A DNA stretch of 64,000 bases from Antarcticibacterium flavum. Lineage in GTDB: Bacteria; Bacteroidota; Bacteroidia; Flavobacteriales; Flavobacteriaceae. The position numbers were made by a program, and so were the translations under genes. Positions within the stretch are counted from its first letter, which is position 1. Each line of letters begins with the position of its first letter. The stretch is taken from contig NZ_CP040812.1 in the NCBI RefSeq assembly GCF_006159205.1, positions 1,922,001 through 1,986,000 of the forward strand, read 5' to 3'. The notes below the pieces were generated by a model that saw only the letters and a list, made by a program, of their open reading frames with translations, was not told the DNA's origin and made no database searches. Of this stretch, positions 46,854-55,809 are shown piece after piece.

Positions 46854-48185
46854 ATGAGCAAGACACTAACAAAAAATCTGGAGGCCGATGTAAAAGAGCT
46901 GTATATCCATTTCTTTAATAGCATGTTCAATGCCGATGTGGAAACATATAAATCTTTCATGGCAGAGGAAATCCACCAAATTGGCACAACCCTGGAGGAA
47001 GTATATTACAATAAAAATGAATCTGGAAATTACCTGGAAAGAGCTGTAGGACCCGTGGCAGGCAAGATCGAATTCAGGAACAGGGATATCAGGATGAAAG
47101 TTGTTGATGGCCTCATTGGCATTATTGAGAAGGCAGATTGTTATATAAATATAGATGGAGCCTGGACTTTTTATGATAATGCAAGGGTATCTTCCTTACT
47201 ACAAAAAAAGAAAGACGGATGGAAGTTTGTCCAGCAACATATCTCCTTTCCAGATTCCAGGACAGAAGAGGGACAAACCGTTGGCCTGGAGAAGATAAAG
47301 GCTGAAAATATTCAGCTAAGAAATGCTGTTAAAAGAAGAACGAAAGAGCTGGAAAATGCCAACCGGGAACTGGAAAACACCCTGAGCAAACTTAAGGCCA
47401 CCCAGGCTCAACTAATCCACTCTGAAAAAATGGCTTCCCTTGGAGAACTTACCGCGGGCATTGCCCATGAGATACAGAATCCGCTGAATTTTGTAAATAA
47501 TTTTTCAGATGTAAGTGCTGAAATGATAGGAGAAATCGAAGAAGAAATTAAGAAAAAGAAAGAGGAGAGAAACGAGCTCTTAATGGCTGAGATCCTTCAG
47601 GACATCAAAGAAAATTTCCAAAAGATCAACCATCACGGCAAGCGGGCAGATTCTATTGTAAAGGGAATGCTGGATCATAGCCGCACCAACGGGGGAGAAA
47701 GGGTTTTAACAAACATAAATTCTCTGGCAGATGAATACCTGCGCCTGTCCTTTCATGGAATGAGAGCTAAAAACAGTGATTTTCAGGCTCATTTTGAAAC
47801 CCACTTTGACCCCAATCTTCCCAAAGTCAATGTGATTCCCCAGAACATTGGAAGGGTATTGCTAAATATCATCAACAATGCTTTTCAGGCCATAGATAAT
47901 ACAGATACCGGAAAAAAGAATCCAGATTTCAAACCCATAGTGAAGGTTGCTACCAGGGACCTTGGAGATAAGATCGAGATCATAATAGAGGACAATGGTC
48001 CCGGCATTCCGGAAGAAATAAAAGATAAGATCTTTCAGCCCTTTTTCACCACCAAACCCACCGGAGAGGGAACAGGCCTTGGTTTAAGCCTTAGTTATGA
48101 TATTATAAAAGCACATGGTGGAGATCTGGAGGTGGAATCCAAACTAAATGAAGGATCAGTATTTAAAATAACCCTGACTAAATAA
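46854..48185 (+). CDS. Cytosolic histidine kinase with an NTF2-like (SnoaL) sensor domain
   Basis: This 443-residue kinase has no membrane segment. Residues about 10-135 form an NTF2-like domain of the SnoaL_3 type (HFFNSMFNADVETY through KKDGWKFVQQH). Residues 145-195 are a predicted coiled coil. HisKA has the phospho-His H205 (GIAHEIQNPLNF), and HATPase_c shows NIINNAFQAI and DNGPGIPEEIKDKIF with the G2 box GEGTGLGLSL. No receiver domain or response-regulator gene with a receiver is adjacent; a PAS-LuxR gene follows 456 nt downstream. The NTF2 fold suggests sensing of a small hydrophobic ligand. Confidence 0.9.
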   Translation: MSKTLTKNLEADVKELYIHFFNSMFNADVETYKSFMAEEIHQIGTTLEEVYYNKNESGNYLERAVGPVAGKIEFRNRDIRMKVVDGLIGIIEKADCYINIDGAWTFYDNARVSSLLQKKKDGWKFVQQHISFPDSRTEEGQTVGLEKIKAENIQLRNAVKRRTKELENANRELENTLSKLKATQAQLIHSEKMASLGELTAGIAHEIQNPLNFVNNFSDVSAEMIGEIEEEIKKKKEERNELLMAEILQDIKENFQKINHHGKRADSIVKGMLDHSRTNGGERVLTNINSLADEYLRLSFHGMRAKNSDFQAHFETHFDPNLPKVNVIPQNIGRVLLNIINNAFQAIDNTDTGKKNPDFKPIVKVATRDLGDKIEIIIEDNGPGIPEEIKDKIFQPFFTTKPTGEGTGLGLSLSYDIIKAHGGDLEVESKLNEGSVFKITLTK

Positions 48186-48641
48186 AGAGAAAGAAGAAGG
48201 GGAAAATGTTCTTCAGAAATTAATCACAGGGCATAAAATGAGAATTTTAAAGTACCCGGTTGATCGTTAATACAGATTAATAGAATGGAAAATTAATCTA
48301 CGGAATAATTATTTAAAAATATCCTCCGGTTGGATAAGTGCCCTACCAAATATCCGGTTGAGATTCCTGGGTTTAATTGGAACTGTTCCCGGAGGATTAT
48401 TATGGTTATAGTTTTTTAATCTTTACACTATTGGCCTTCTGGCGTTTATACTAATGTAAACCATACTTTGATTTAATAAAATACCTCTTTAAAGGTATTT
48501 TTAGGCAAATACTACGGCCTGTCCTATAAACTAATTGTCTACCTCTGGAAAATATTAGGACATTAATAAGCTATTCCAACCTCCATAACTTGATTACTTT
48601 TCAAGGTTTTTATATCTTTTAATGCAACCAGACCTATAAAA
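48186..48641. other. Spacer between the histidine kinase and LuxR genes
   Basis: Of these 456 nt, only a weak hairpin at 48479-48500 (AAATACCT and AGGTATTT) is seen, which may act as a terminator for plus-strand transcription. No gene is recognised. Confidence 0.5.
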
Positions 48642-49439
48642 ATGTCTAAATCGAAGCAAATCACTAACTTTTGGAGAGAAGAATATTCCAGGGAGGTGAA
48701 GAAATACGATCCTTTTAAGGTAACGCAGCAGTTCAAAAAAATGGCCGGTCTGTTTACTCCGGGCACGTCATATTTTTACATCCTCAATGTACACGATCTG
48801 GAACTGGATTATATTTCTCCAGATGTTGAATTACTCACCGGAATACATCCGAAAAATGTAACAATAGAAAAATTATTAAAAACAGCTACCCCCAGAGAAC
48901 TGGAATGGGTACAAAAAAAGGAGGTAGTGGTAAGGGATTTTTACGGAAGATTTTTACCCAGAGAAAAAATTACCGATTACAAGCTGGTTTATTCTTATGA
49001 AATGAAGGACCGTGATAGGAAAAAGAGGATTATGCTTCACCAGGCAACGCCTTTATCAATTAGTGAATCGGGGGGAATGCAGCACGTGCTGAGTATACAT
49101 ACAGATATTTCCCATCTCACTTCAAAAAGCAGCCATAACGTTTCATTCATAGACCTCGAAGGCAGGCAATCATTCTACAATATAGATCCTGAAAAAGGGG
49201 TATTTGATCCTGAATTTGCAAATTCCAAATGCCACAAGGTCCTGGAAAAATTGACAGATAGGGAGCAGGAGATCCTTGACCTTTTGGCCAAAGGTTTAAG
49301 TGCAAAACAAATTGCCGGAAACCTTAATATTTCTGAACATACAGTTAAAACTCACCGCAAAAATATCTTAAAAAAAACAGGGTGTAATAAAACAGCAGAA
49401 TTAATCGCGGAGAGAATACTTACCGGCTTAATCATGTAG
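48642..49439 (+). CDS. PAS-LuxR transcription regulator
   Basis: This 265-residue regulator has an N-terminal PAS-like domain at about residues 40-165 (YFYILNVHDLELDYISPDVE, ending in HTDISHLT, which matches the PAS core end). The C-terminal LuxR-type HTH covers about 200-255 (LTDREQEILDLLAKGLSAKQIA and SEHTVKTHRKNILKK). It has no receiver domain, so it cannot be phosphorylated in the usual way by the neighbouring kinase. The target genes are unknown. Confidence 0.88.
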   Translation: MSKSKQITNFWREEYSREVKKYDPFKVTQQFKKMAGLFTPGTSYFYILNVHDLELDYISPDVELLTGIHPKNVTIEKLLKTATPRELEWVQKKEVVVRDFYGRFLPREKITDYKLVYSYEMKDRDRKKRIMLHQATPLSISESGGMQHVLSIHTDISHLTSKSSHNVSFIDLEGRQSFYNIDPEKGVFDPEFANSKCHKVLEKLTDREQEILDLLAKGLSAKQIAGNLNISEHTVKTHRKNILKKTGCNKTAELIAERILTGLIM

Positions 49440-49809
49440 GCAGTGATAAAAGCAGATCAATTAAGAATTGTAAAAAATTGTTATGTAGGCTGAAAATGCA
49501 GGATTATTCCCAGCGGCTGTTTGTTGCGATCAACATCTAGCCTCCAATGTATCTCAGGTTTTAAGGTCAAATTAAAAATGGTTATCTGCTTTTTGTCAAG
49601 CAGAAACAAAAAACCTGCAAAGTTTTGATATCCCAAACCAATACAGGTTTTAAAAGTACTCAATGCGTGAGTGCATATAATTTCGCTTATCACACCATTA
49701 CAGCGGTATCCCATTATCCCAATTTGCAGTGTTCCCGGGCAGGCTTGTTATGATAATTCTTATTTAAATTAGAGTAAAACGAATTGTAGAAAAATAAACT
49801 AGAAATACA
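49440..49809. other. Spacer with one doubtful short open frame
   Basis: Of these 370 nt, a minus-strand frame at 49481-49714 (77 residues) has a few protein-like stretches (DVDRNKQPLGIILHFQP) but no recognised family, no ribosome-binding site and no neighbours in an operon. I do not call it a gene. Confidence 0.4.
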
Positions 49810-51069
49810 TCATTTTGATATTTTATCCATCATTACCGAAACAGCTGCGTCCCCGGAAACATTCACAACCGTTCTGCACATGTCTAGGGGGCGGTCAATT
49901 GCAAAGATCAAGGCTAAACCAGCTTCAGGAATACCTGCCTGAGCCAACACGATCACCAACATCACCATTCCCGCACCAGGCACAGCTGCAGATCCTATGG
50001 AGGCAAGGGTAGCGGTTAGTATGATCATAAGTTGAGCTTCAAGGCTTAGATCCATTCCAAAAGCCTGTGCTATAAATACCGCTGCCACCGCCTGGTAGAG
50101 ACTGGTGCCATCCATATTAATTGTTGCACCTATTGGAAGTACGAAACCAGCGATTTCTTTTGGTACACGAAGGTTATTTTCCACACATTCCATAGTTACA
50201 GGAAGCGTGGCTGCACTCGAACTGGTTGAAAAAGCAAGTAACTGTGCAGGTGCTATAGCCTTGAAGTAGGTTTGCACATTTGTTCTAGAAGAGAAATAGA
50301 CGATACCAGCATATACTCCCAGCATCAAAAAGAGGCCCACCAAAACAGTCAAGGCATACATTGCCAGCGCTGAGAACAAATTAGAATCTGGGGATTCTAC
50401 CACCAGAGCAGCCATAAGTGCAAACACACCCAATGGTGCTGCTCGCATTATAAGGTCTATCATTTTCAGGATAACATCATTAAACCCGTCAAAAAAATCT
50501 TTTACAGGTTTAGCATTTGCTGAAGGTATTAGAATGAGACTTATTCCAAAAAATATAGCAAAGAATATTACCTGCAACATTTTTGTGTTATCACTCGCCG
50601 CAAAGAAAATGTTAGAAGGAACAATATCCTCCATTGCCTGCAGCGGTCCGGCTTCTTTTTGTTCCTGTGCCAGTTCAATCCTGCCGGTCACTTCTTTGGC
50701 ATAACCGGCTAACAAATTATTTCTGGTTTCTTCTGAAATTGTAGCTCCCGGCTTAATAAGATTAACACATATGAGTCCTATCGACACCGCCACGAAAGTG
50801 GTGAGGATAAAGGTAAAAATGGTTCGGGACCCCATTTTGGATAATTTAGAAAGGTCTCCCAGGTCAGAAACTCCTTTGATTAGGGAGGCCAGAATAAGGG
50901 GGACAGCAATAAGCTTAAGGGAATTTATGAAGATGGTGCCAAAGGGTTTGATCCAGTCTCTAATAAATTCTGCACCCCAGGAGAAAGCTGATAAAATTAA
51001 TGCGAATATTATCCCTACCGCCATCCCTAACAGGATCTGCCAGTGCAGGGCCAATTTAATTTTTTTCAA
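49810..51069 (-). CDS. Dicarboxylate/amino acid:cation symporter (DAACS family)
   Basis: This 419-residue transporter has the GltP/GltT-like pattern: eight transmembrane helices, the serine-rich hairpin FSTSSSAATLPVTM and the substrate motif NMDGTSLYQA. The C-terminal DRPLDMCRTVVNVSGD is the family's conserved helix-8 motif. It imports C4-dicarboxylates or acidic/neutral amino acids with Na+ or H+; the substrate cannot be fixed by sequence. Its start is 29 nt from the end of the COG2426-type gene. Confidence 0.93.
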   Translation of the reverse strand: MKKIKLALHWQILLGMAVGIIFALILSAFSWGAEFIRDWIKPFGTIFINSLKLIAVPLILASLIKGVSDLGDLSKLSKMGSRTIFTFILTTFVAVSIGLICVNLIKPGATISEETRNNLLAGYAKEVTGRIELAQEQKEAGPLQAMEDIVPSNIFFAASDNTKMLQVIFFAIFFGISLILIPSANAKPVKDFFDGFNDVILKMIDLIMRAAPLGVFALMAALVVESPDSNLFSALAMYALTVLVGLFLMLGVYAGIVYFSSRTNVQTYFKAIAPAQLLAFSTSSSAATLPVTMECVENNLRVPKEIAGFVLPIGATINMDGTSLYQAVAAVFIAQAFGMDLSLEAQLMIILTATLASIGSAAVPGAGMVMLVIVLAQAGIPEAGLALIFAIDRPLDMCRTVVNVSGDAAVSVMMDKISK

Positions 51070-51098
51070 CTCCTAAGTATTGTAATTTAAGCATATAA

Positions 51099-51557
51099 TT
51101 AATTGATTCCTTCTACAGAAAGTACTGTAATAGTCCATACGATGACACATGAGAAGTAAATTCCAACAGTGTTAGCTATAAAAGCTCTCTTTCTCTCCAA
51201 ACCAAATAACCAGGCCGCGATGGTTCCTGCGTACACCCCTGTACCGGGGATTGGCATCATCACAAAAACAAGCAAACCCCAAAACCCATATTTCTTCACA
51301 TTGCCACCGGCTCCAATCTTGGCTCTTCTGGCCACAAAAATGGCCGATCGTTTATAGAATCTCCATCTCAATAAATATCTATTGATATAATTTAGAAAAA
51401 ACTGCATAACCGGAAACACCATCACATTAGCTGCAAAACATAGTGTAAATGCCAGGTAGTAGTTTACATCATTGTATATAGCGTAAGGTATTCCCACCTT
51501 TGCTTCCCCGAAAGGAGAGATACTCCATAACATCGCACTTAAAATATCGTAGACCAT
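51099..51557 (-). CDS. Small multi-drug export-like membrane protein (COG2426)
   Basis: This 152-residue protein has four or five hydrophobic segments. It contains SPFGEAKVGIPYAI and the VFVMMPIPGTGVYAG motif typical of the Sm_multidrug_ex family. Despite the name, export of drugs is not established for most members. It sits 2 nt after the CaCA gene and before the DAACS gene on the same strand. Confidence 0.88.
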   Translation of the reverse strand: MVYDILSAMLWSISPFGEAKVGIPYAIYNDVNYYLAFTLCFAANVMVFPVMQFFLNYINRYLLRWRFYKRSAIFVARRAKIGAGGNVKKYGFWGLLVFVMMPIPGTGVYAGTIAAWLFGLERKRAFIANTVGIYFSCVIVWTITVLSVEGIN

Positions 51558-51559
51558 CG

Positions 51560-52510
51560 CTATATTTCAAAACTTATTAGATAGAGAGTATAGAGAATAA
51601 AAGTTGCTACCAACATTCCTGCAGGAATTCTGCCTAACTTTTTCTTACCAAAAAAAAGAAATATGAAAAGGACAGCAGTACCTACCAACAGCAGGTAAAT
51701 ATCACGGTTGAAGGCCATATCATAAATAATTGGTCTTACTGTGGCACTCATACCCAGGATAAAAAAGATGTTGAATATGTTAGAGCCTATCACATTCCCA
51801 ATTGCAATATCACTTTTCTTCTTTAGAGCTGCAACGACCGAGGTAGCAAGTTCCGGTAAAGAGGTTCCTGCAGCTATTATGGTTAGTCCTATTAGTTTTT
51901 CGCTTACCCCCATAGAAGTGGCCATAAATATGGCACTATTAACCACCAGTTTACCTCCTGCTACAAGGGCAACTAAACCAATGATTATAAGACCCCATAT
52001 CTTCCAGACTGCTAAATTGATCACTTTAATCTCCTCTTTTCCCGGTTCTTTTTTTAACTGGGTATAAACATATCCCAGGAATAACAGGAAAAGAATCAAA
52101 AGAATTACCCCGTCAAAACGGCTAAGGATGCTATCCTGAAAAATAAAGCTATTAGCAAGGAACAGGACCATAATTACAGCTACAAATGAAACAGGGATCT
52201 CTTTAAAGAGGGTACTAGACTGCACTACCAAAGGGGTAATAAGTCCGGCTACCCCCAAAATAAAAAAGAGGTTAAAGTTGTTACTCCCAATGATATTGGC
52301 GAAAACAATCTCCTGATGCCCATCTAAAGAGGCGGCTATATTTACCACCAGTTCCGGGGCTGAAGTCCCAAAAGCTACTATTGTAAGTCCAATAGCCAGA
52401 TCTGAGATTTGCTGTTTCTTTGCTATACTTGAAGCTCCAAATACCAGCCAGTCTGCTCCCTTTATTAGAAGGAGCAGACCTGCAGCCAGTAGAATTATAT
52501 TTAATAACAT
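51560..52510 (-). CDS. Calcium/sodium antiporter (CaCA family, YrbG-like)
   Basis: This 316-residue cation exchanger has two inverted alpha repeats. The first is GLTIVAFGTSAPELVV with GSNNFNLFFILG. The second is GLTIIAAGTSLPELATS with GSNIFNIFFILG. The paired Glu-Leu motifs bind the exchanged cations. It would extrude Ca2+ at the expense of Na+ or H+. Its ATG overlaps the stop of the upstream hypothetical gene (TAATG). Confidence 0.93.
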   Translation of the reverse strand: MLLNIILLAAGLLLLIKGADWLVFGASSIAKKQQISDLAIGLTIVAFGTSAPELVVNIAASLDGHQEIVFANIIGSNNFNLFFILGVAGLITPLVVQSSTLFKEIPVSFVAVIMVLFLANSFIFQDSILSRFDGVILLILFLLFLGYVYTQLKKEPGKEEIKVINLAVWKIWGLIIIGLVALVAGGKLVVNSAIFMATSMGVSEKLIGLTIIAAGTSLPELATSVVAALKKKSDIAIGNVIGSNIFNIFFILGMSATVRPIIYDMAFNRDIYLLLVGTAVLFIFLFFGKKKLGRIPAGMLVATFILYTLYLISFEI

Positions 52511-53016
52511 TAAGCGGTATGTTTTAACACAGGTTGTGCACAGGCGTACTTCTGTAATTCGGCAAGCAGTTTTTGAGCATTTTTATATTCATAATCCTGT
52601 GTGAAATTGAGGTCATAGTCAAATAAGTTAACCATTACCGGTTCGACAGAATTACTTTGGAAAAACGCAAGGGAAATACGGGAAAGTTCTTCTGTATTTT
52701 TATTATGTCTTTCCACCAGCCTGTTTTCGACCATTATTTTTAATGTATGAATTTTATTTAGATCAACATGTTTCACCACGAATTTCTCATTGAGCCATTG
52801 AGTAAGAACAAACTCCCGTCTTAATATATCTATACCTGCAAGGTTGCTGTTCCAGGCAAGCATATAACTTATGTTCAATCCACGGGAGGATGTTTCATTT
52901 TTAAATTTATTCCTAAGATTTTTTTCATCTTTACTTCTTAGTAAAGGGAAAAGGATAAATGGTAAAAAACTGAAGATTACCAGGATACCCGATATAACTA
53001 TAAAATCGATTTTCAT
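52510..53016 (-). CDS. Hypothetical membrane-anchored protein
   Basis: This 168-residue protein has one N-terminal membrane helix (residues about 5-25) and a soluble domain of mixed charge (RNKFKNETSSRG, WLNEKFVVKHVDL, YKNAQKLLAELQKYA). I recognise no family. Overlap with the CaCA start and a shared direction put it in the ion transport operon, and it could be an accessory protein. Confidence 0.7.
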   Translation of the reverse strand: MKIDFIVISGILVIFSFLPFILFPLLRSKDEKNLRNKFKNETSSRGLNISYMLAWNSNLAGIDILRREFVLTQWLNEKFVVKHVDLNKIHTLKIMVENRLVERHNKNTEELSRISLAFFQSNSVEPVMVNLFDYDLNFTQDYEYKNAQKLLAELQKYACAQPVLKHTA

Positions 53017-53114
53017 TTTCTTTGATATTTAGATGAATCCTATTAATATGCATTGCGAATTTCCCTGTGGGAATTCACAATTAATTTTTGGGTTATGGAA
53101 ACCAAAAATAGGAT

Positions 53115-53444
53115 CTAGAGAAAGGTGTGAAAGGGAAAGATTATATCTGGTATACTTAGCCCCGGAGTTATAAACCGATTTTGAGCAGAATACGCTTTAC
53201 TCCTGGAAAATTCCCGGTTATCCTCTTTGACCTGAACGGCGTGATATGTCGGGAAAATTCTTTCTTTTAAGATATCAAAAGAAGTGGATAAACGGCTAGG
53301 CATAAGATCCTGAAAATCCTCAGATACCTGGGAACCTGCTTCGATTAGTAGCGGTTCGTCATTTATTTCAATTGAAAAAGCAAAGGTTTGACCGCTGGTG
53401 GGAACCAGCAGCAGAAGAATTAGTATAAACCTTAATATATTCAT
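53115..53444 (-). CDS. Small secreted hypothetical protein
   Basis: This 109-residue protein has a Sec signal (residues 1-22, ending TFAF), then a polar body with EINDEPLLIEAGSQ and DIIFPFHTF at the C-terminus. No family is recognised and there are no Cys residues. It lies 98 nt upstream of the hypothetical membrane gene and in the same direction. Confidence 0.6.
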   Translation of the reverse strand: MNILRFILILLLLVPTSGQTFAFSIEINDEPLLIEAGSQVSEDFQDLMPSRLSTSFDILKERIFPTYHAVQVKEDNREFSRSKAYSAQNRFITPGLSIPDIIFPFHTFL

Positions 53445-53796
53445 CTCTCTTTTGAAATGAGTATCAAATGTAGAACCTTAATTTGTTAAATTTTCAATAA
53501 AAATAGGGGAGGTCGAATAATTTTTTAAAACTTCATATTGAGGGATAACACTTAATGGGTTAATCGCAAGGATACCGCAGCGTGAGTAGCGTTTTTGTTC
53601 TTACTTTTCCTTACATAGAATAGAACTGGAAGTAAATCTTGCATCTTTTTCCTCAATTTAGCATTAAACTCGTAAGCCCTTATTTAACAAGGCTTTGCAG
53701 ACCATTCGGGCGCACCTTTGGTGTTAACTCAAGGTCACCGAATGGGACACCTTTTATATAGCAAAATTTGATATTTTATGATATCAGTAAAAATGA
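53445..53796. other. Spacer with an inverted repeat near the tRNA-Leu gene
   Basis: No gene is seen. CCATTCGG (53702-53709) and CCGAATGG (53738-53745) form an inverted repeat enclosing GCACCTTTGGTG (a smaller hairpin) and GTTAACTC. It has no matching partner sequence by eye and no recombinase gene nearby. Confidence 0.5.
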
Positions 53797-53830
53797 AAAA
53801 CCCCGTAAACATTGAAGTTTACGGGGTTTT
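53797..53830 (-). terminator. Terminator of the tRNA-Leu transcript
   Basis: On the minus strand AAAACCCCGTAAAC, TTCAAT loop and GTTTACGGGGTTTT form a perfect hairpin followed by a T-rich stretch. Confidence 0.85.
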
Positions 53831-53853
53831 GATTTGATTTGACATGTTAAAAG

Positions 53854-53935
53854 TACTCGAGGCGGGAATCGAACCCGCACTCCCGAAAGAACTGGATTTT
53901 GAATCCAGCGCGTCTACCAATTCCGCCACTCGAGC
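53854..53935 (-). tRNA. tRNA-Leu (anticodon CAA)
   Basis: This is an 82-nt class II tRNA. The acceptor GCTCGAG pairs with CTCGAGT (one G-U) before discriminator A. The D arm has TGGTAGACGCG, and the anticodon stem TGGATT/AATCCA carries CAA (53899-53901 on the plus strand). There is a variable stem with CTTTCGGGAG, and the T arm is CGGGTTCGATTCCCG. CCA is not encoded. Confidence 0.97.
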
Positions 53936-54209
53936 TTAAGGAGGTGGCAAAATTAGCAAAATTTTTATAATCCTGCATTTTTTATTGCGGGTAATTTTAC
54001 TTTGCAAGGGGGATTAATTTTCAATTAAATTAACCCGTCTTCCTAATTTATATTTTCAGGATTGAACCCATTCCAATATTTTTGCACTTTCAAATTCCAA
54101 AGCGCGATGCAGGACGGAAGGGATGAAATTTTAAAGTGGTTACCTGATTCCTGAAAAATTTAATTTCCCAACTGTTTCGAAATGCCGCGTTCACTTCTAA
54201 TCTTTTTTA
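53936..54209. other. Spacer upstream of uppP
   Basis: This 274-nt region has no gene. A TATTTTTG box at 54077 is the most likely promoter. Confidence 0.5.
54077..54084 (+). promoter_or_regulatory. Promoter candidate of uppP
   Basis: TATTTTTG fits TAnnTTTG but lies 125 nt before the ATG, which would give a long leader. No clear -33 element is present. Confidence 0.4.
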
Positions 54210-54977
54210 ATGACCATTTTCGAAGGATTTTTAATAGCACTCATTGAAGGAATAACCGAATTTCTTCCGGTTTCCAGTACCGGGCATATGATCCTGCTAT
54301 CCCGGTTCTTTGAGATCCACGACGACGAATTTGTAAAAACCTTTGAGGTCTTCATTCAAACCGGGGCCATCCTGGCTATTGCCATTATGTATATTAAAAA
54401 GTTCCTGCAGGGAATAGATGTCTACCTCAAACTGGGAGTGGCGTTTTTACCCATTGCCGTTTTTGGGTTCCTGGGATATGATTTTATCAAGAATGTACTT
54501 TTTAGTCCGGTGGTGGTCGCTGTTTCGTTGATTATAGGTGGGCTTGTACTTATCCTGGTAGACAAGAAGGTGGTTTCTCAAAAAAGCCGGTATGAAGATA
54601 TCACCAACATTTCCTATAAAGACTCACTCTTTATCGGCTTCTGGCAATGTTTCGCCCTTATTCCAGGAGTTTCCAGGGCAGCAGCCAGCATTGTGGGAGG
54701 GGTTTTCAACGGCTTCGATAAAAAACAGGCGACTGAATTTTCTTTCCTCCTGGCTTTACCCACAGTTGCCGCAGCTGCAGGATACGATCTTCTAAAAACC
54801 GACCTCACTTTTAGCAGCAGGGAATTTATGCTCCTGGGACTGGGTTTGCTGGTTGCATTCGTATCGGCCTGGTTTGCCGTCAAGATTTTTTTAAAGATCG
54901 TGGAAAATTATGGTTTTAAGCACTTCGGCTATTACAGGATTGTCTTGGGTGTGGTCTTTCTTTACTTCTATCTCTAA
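54210..54977 (+). CDS. uppP: Undecaprenyl-diphosphatase
   Basis: This 255-residue membrane enzyme (BacA family) dephosphorylates undecaprenyl diphosphate for cell-wall precursor recycling. The two hallmarks EGITEFLPVSSTGH (13-26) and PGVSRAAASIVGG (about 155-167) are present. It has roughly eight membrane helices and standard length. It starts at ATG 54210, and the next gene follows 94 nt later on the same strand. Confidence 0.96.
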   Translation: MTIFEGFLIALIEGITEFLPVSSTGHMILLSRFFEIHDDEFVKTFEVFIQTGAILAIAIMYIKKFLQGIDVYLKLGVAFLPIAVFGFLGYDFIKNVLFSPVVVAVSLIIGGLVLILVDKKVVSQKSRYEDITNISYKDSLFIGFWQCFALIPGVSRAAASIVGGVFNGFDKKQATEFSFLLALPTVAAAAGYDLLKTDLTFSSREFMLLGLGLLVAFVSAWFAVKIFLKIVENYGFKHFGYYRIVLGVVFLYFYL

Positions 54978-55071
54978 GAATAATTTTTGCTGAAGTAGGG
55001 TTTTCCTTATATTACCCTTATTAACCTGTGTGGGACAGCCATCCGTTTTCCGGCTTTTGTAAAAATCTGAA

Positions 55072-55782
55072 ATGAAGAAGTACTTCTATATTATCGGCAT
55101 TCTTATTTTAACCATTTCCACCTCCTGCACTTCCCTGCAGGAATCTTCCAAATACGATTTCGAATCCTCAAAGTATTACAACACCGTGATCCCGCAGGCC
55201 GGGAATAAGGTTTATATAGATGTAGAGGAGGACAGCATAAAAGTTTTTCCAATTACTGTTACCGGGGGAACAGAGCAAATTGCTGCGGTACCTGCCGGTA
55301 TTTTTACTCCAACCACTGGTAGTTATGATAGGAACTATACCTTCCACAACCCTTCCTTTGATCTGGACATTCTCACCATGCCTTTAAAGTACAGATTCAA
55401 AACAGCCGGAGTACCACAGCAGCTCACCACTAATTTCAATGGAAATGTTTACCTGGGTTTTCGTAATGATATGTACAGCATCAGGTATGACAAATCACCT
55501 TTGGGAGAAACCGAAAGAAAGATACGTCACGTTGGATTTAGCTTGGGTGGTTTTGCGGGTTTAAGTTCTGAACCTGTAAATCCGTGGGTAACCCGCGAAA
55601 TGATCGACCTGGAATATGACGGGATGGTATTCTCTACAGGAGTGGCCGGGATCATAGGTTTTAACGGACTCACGGCCGGTCTTGCCCTTGGTTTTGACCA
55701 CCTATTGGACACCAACAGGCAGCACTGGATCTACCAGGGAAAGCCATGGATCGGGCTCGCTTTTGGGATTAACCTTAATTAG
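55072..55782 (+). CDS. Hypothetical outer-membrane-associated lipoprotein
   Basis: This 236-residue protein has a lipoprotein signal (TISTSC, Cys near residue 19), followed by a beta-rich sequence with alternating hydrophobic patterns (RKIRHVGFSLGGFAGLSS, FSTGVAGIIGFNGLTAGLAL) that resemble outer-membrane barrel strands. No named family is recognised. It ends 27 nt from the end of the convergent Na/Pi cotransporter gene. Confidence 0.75.
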   Translation: MKKYFYIIGILILTISTSCTSLQESSKYDFESSKYYNTVIPQAGNKVYIDVEEDSIKVFPITVTGGTEQIAAVPAGIFTPTTGSYDRNYTFHNPSFDLDILTMPLKYRFKTAGVPQQLTTNFNGNVYLGFRNDMYSIRYDKSPLGETERKIRHVGFSLGGFAGLSSEPVNPWVTREMIDLEYDGMVFSTGVAGIIGFNGLTAGLALGFDHLLDTNRQHWIYQGKPWIGLAFGINLN

Positions 55783-55809
55783 AAAGAACCTTCAGCAGGC
55801 AACTTATAT

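Noticed and set aside
49481-49714. Minus-strand open frame of 77 codons
   Set aside because: No family pattern, no ribosome-binding site and no operon context; left as unknown spacer.
53702-53745. Integron attC-like site
   Set aside because: There is only one copy and no integrase; the GTTAAC core is too short to support it.
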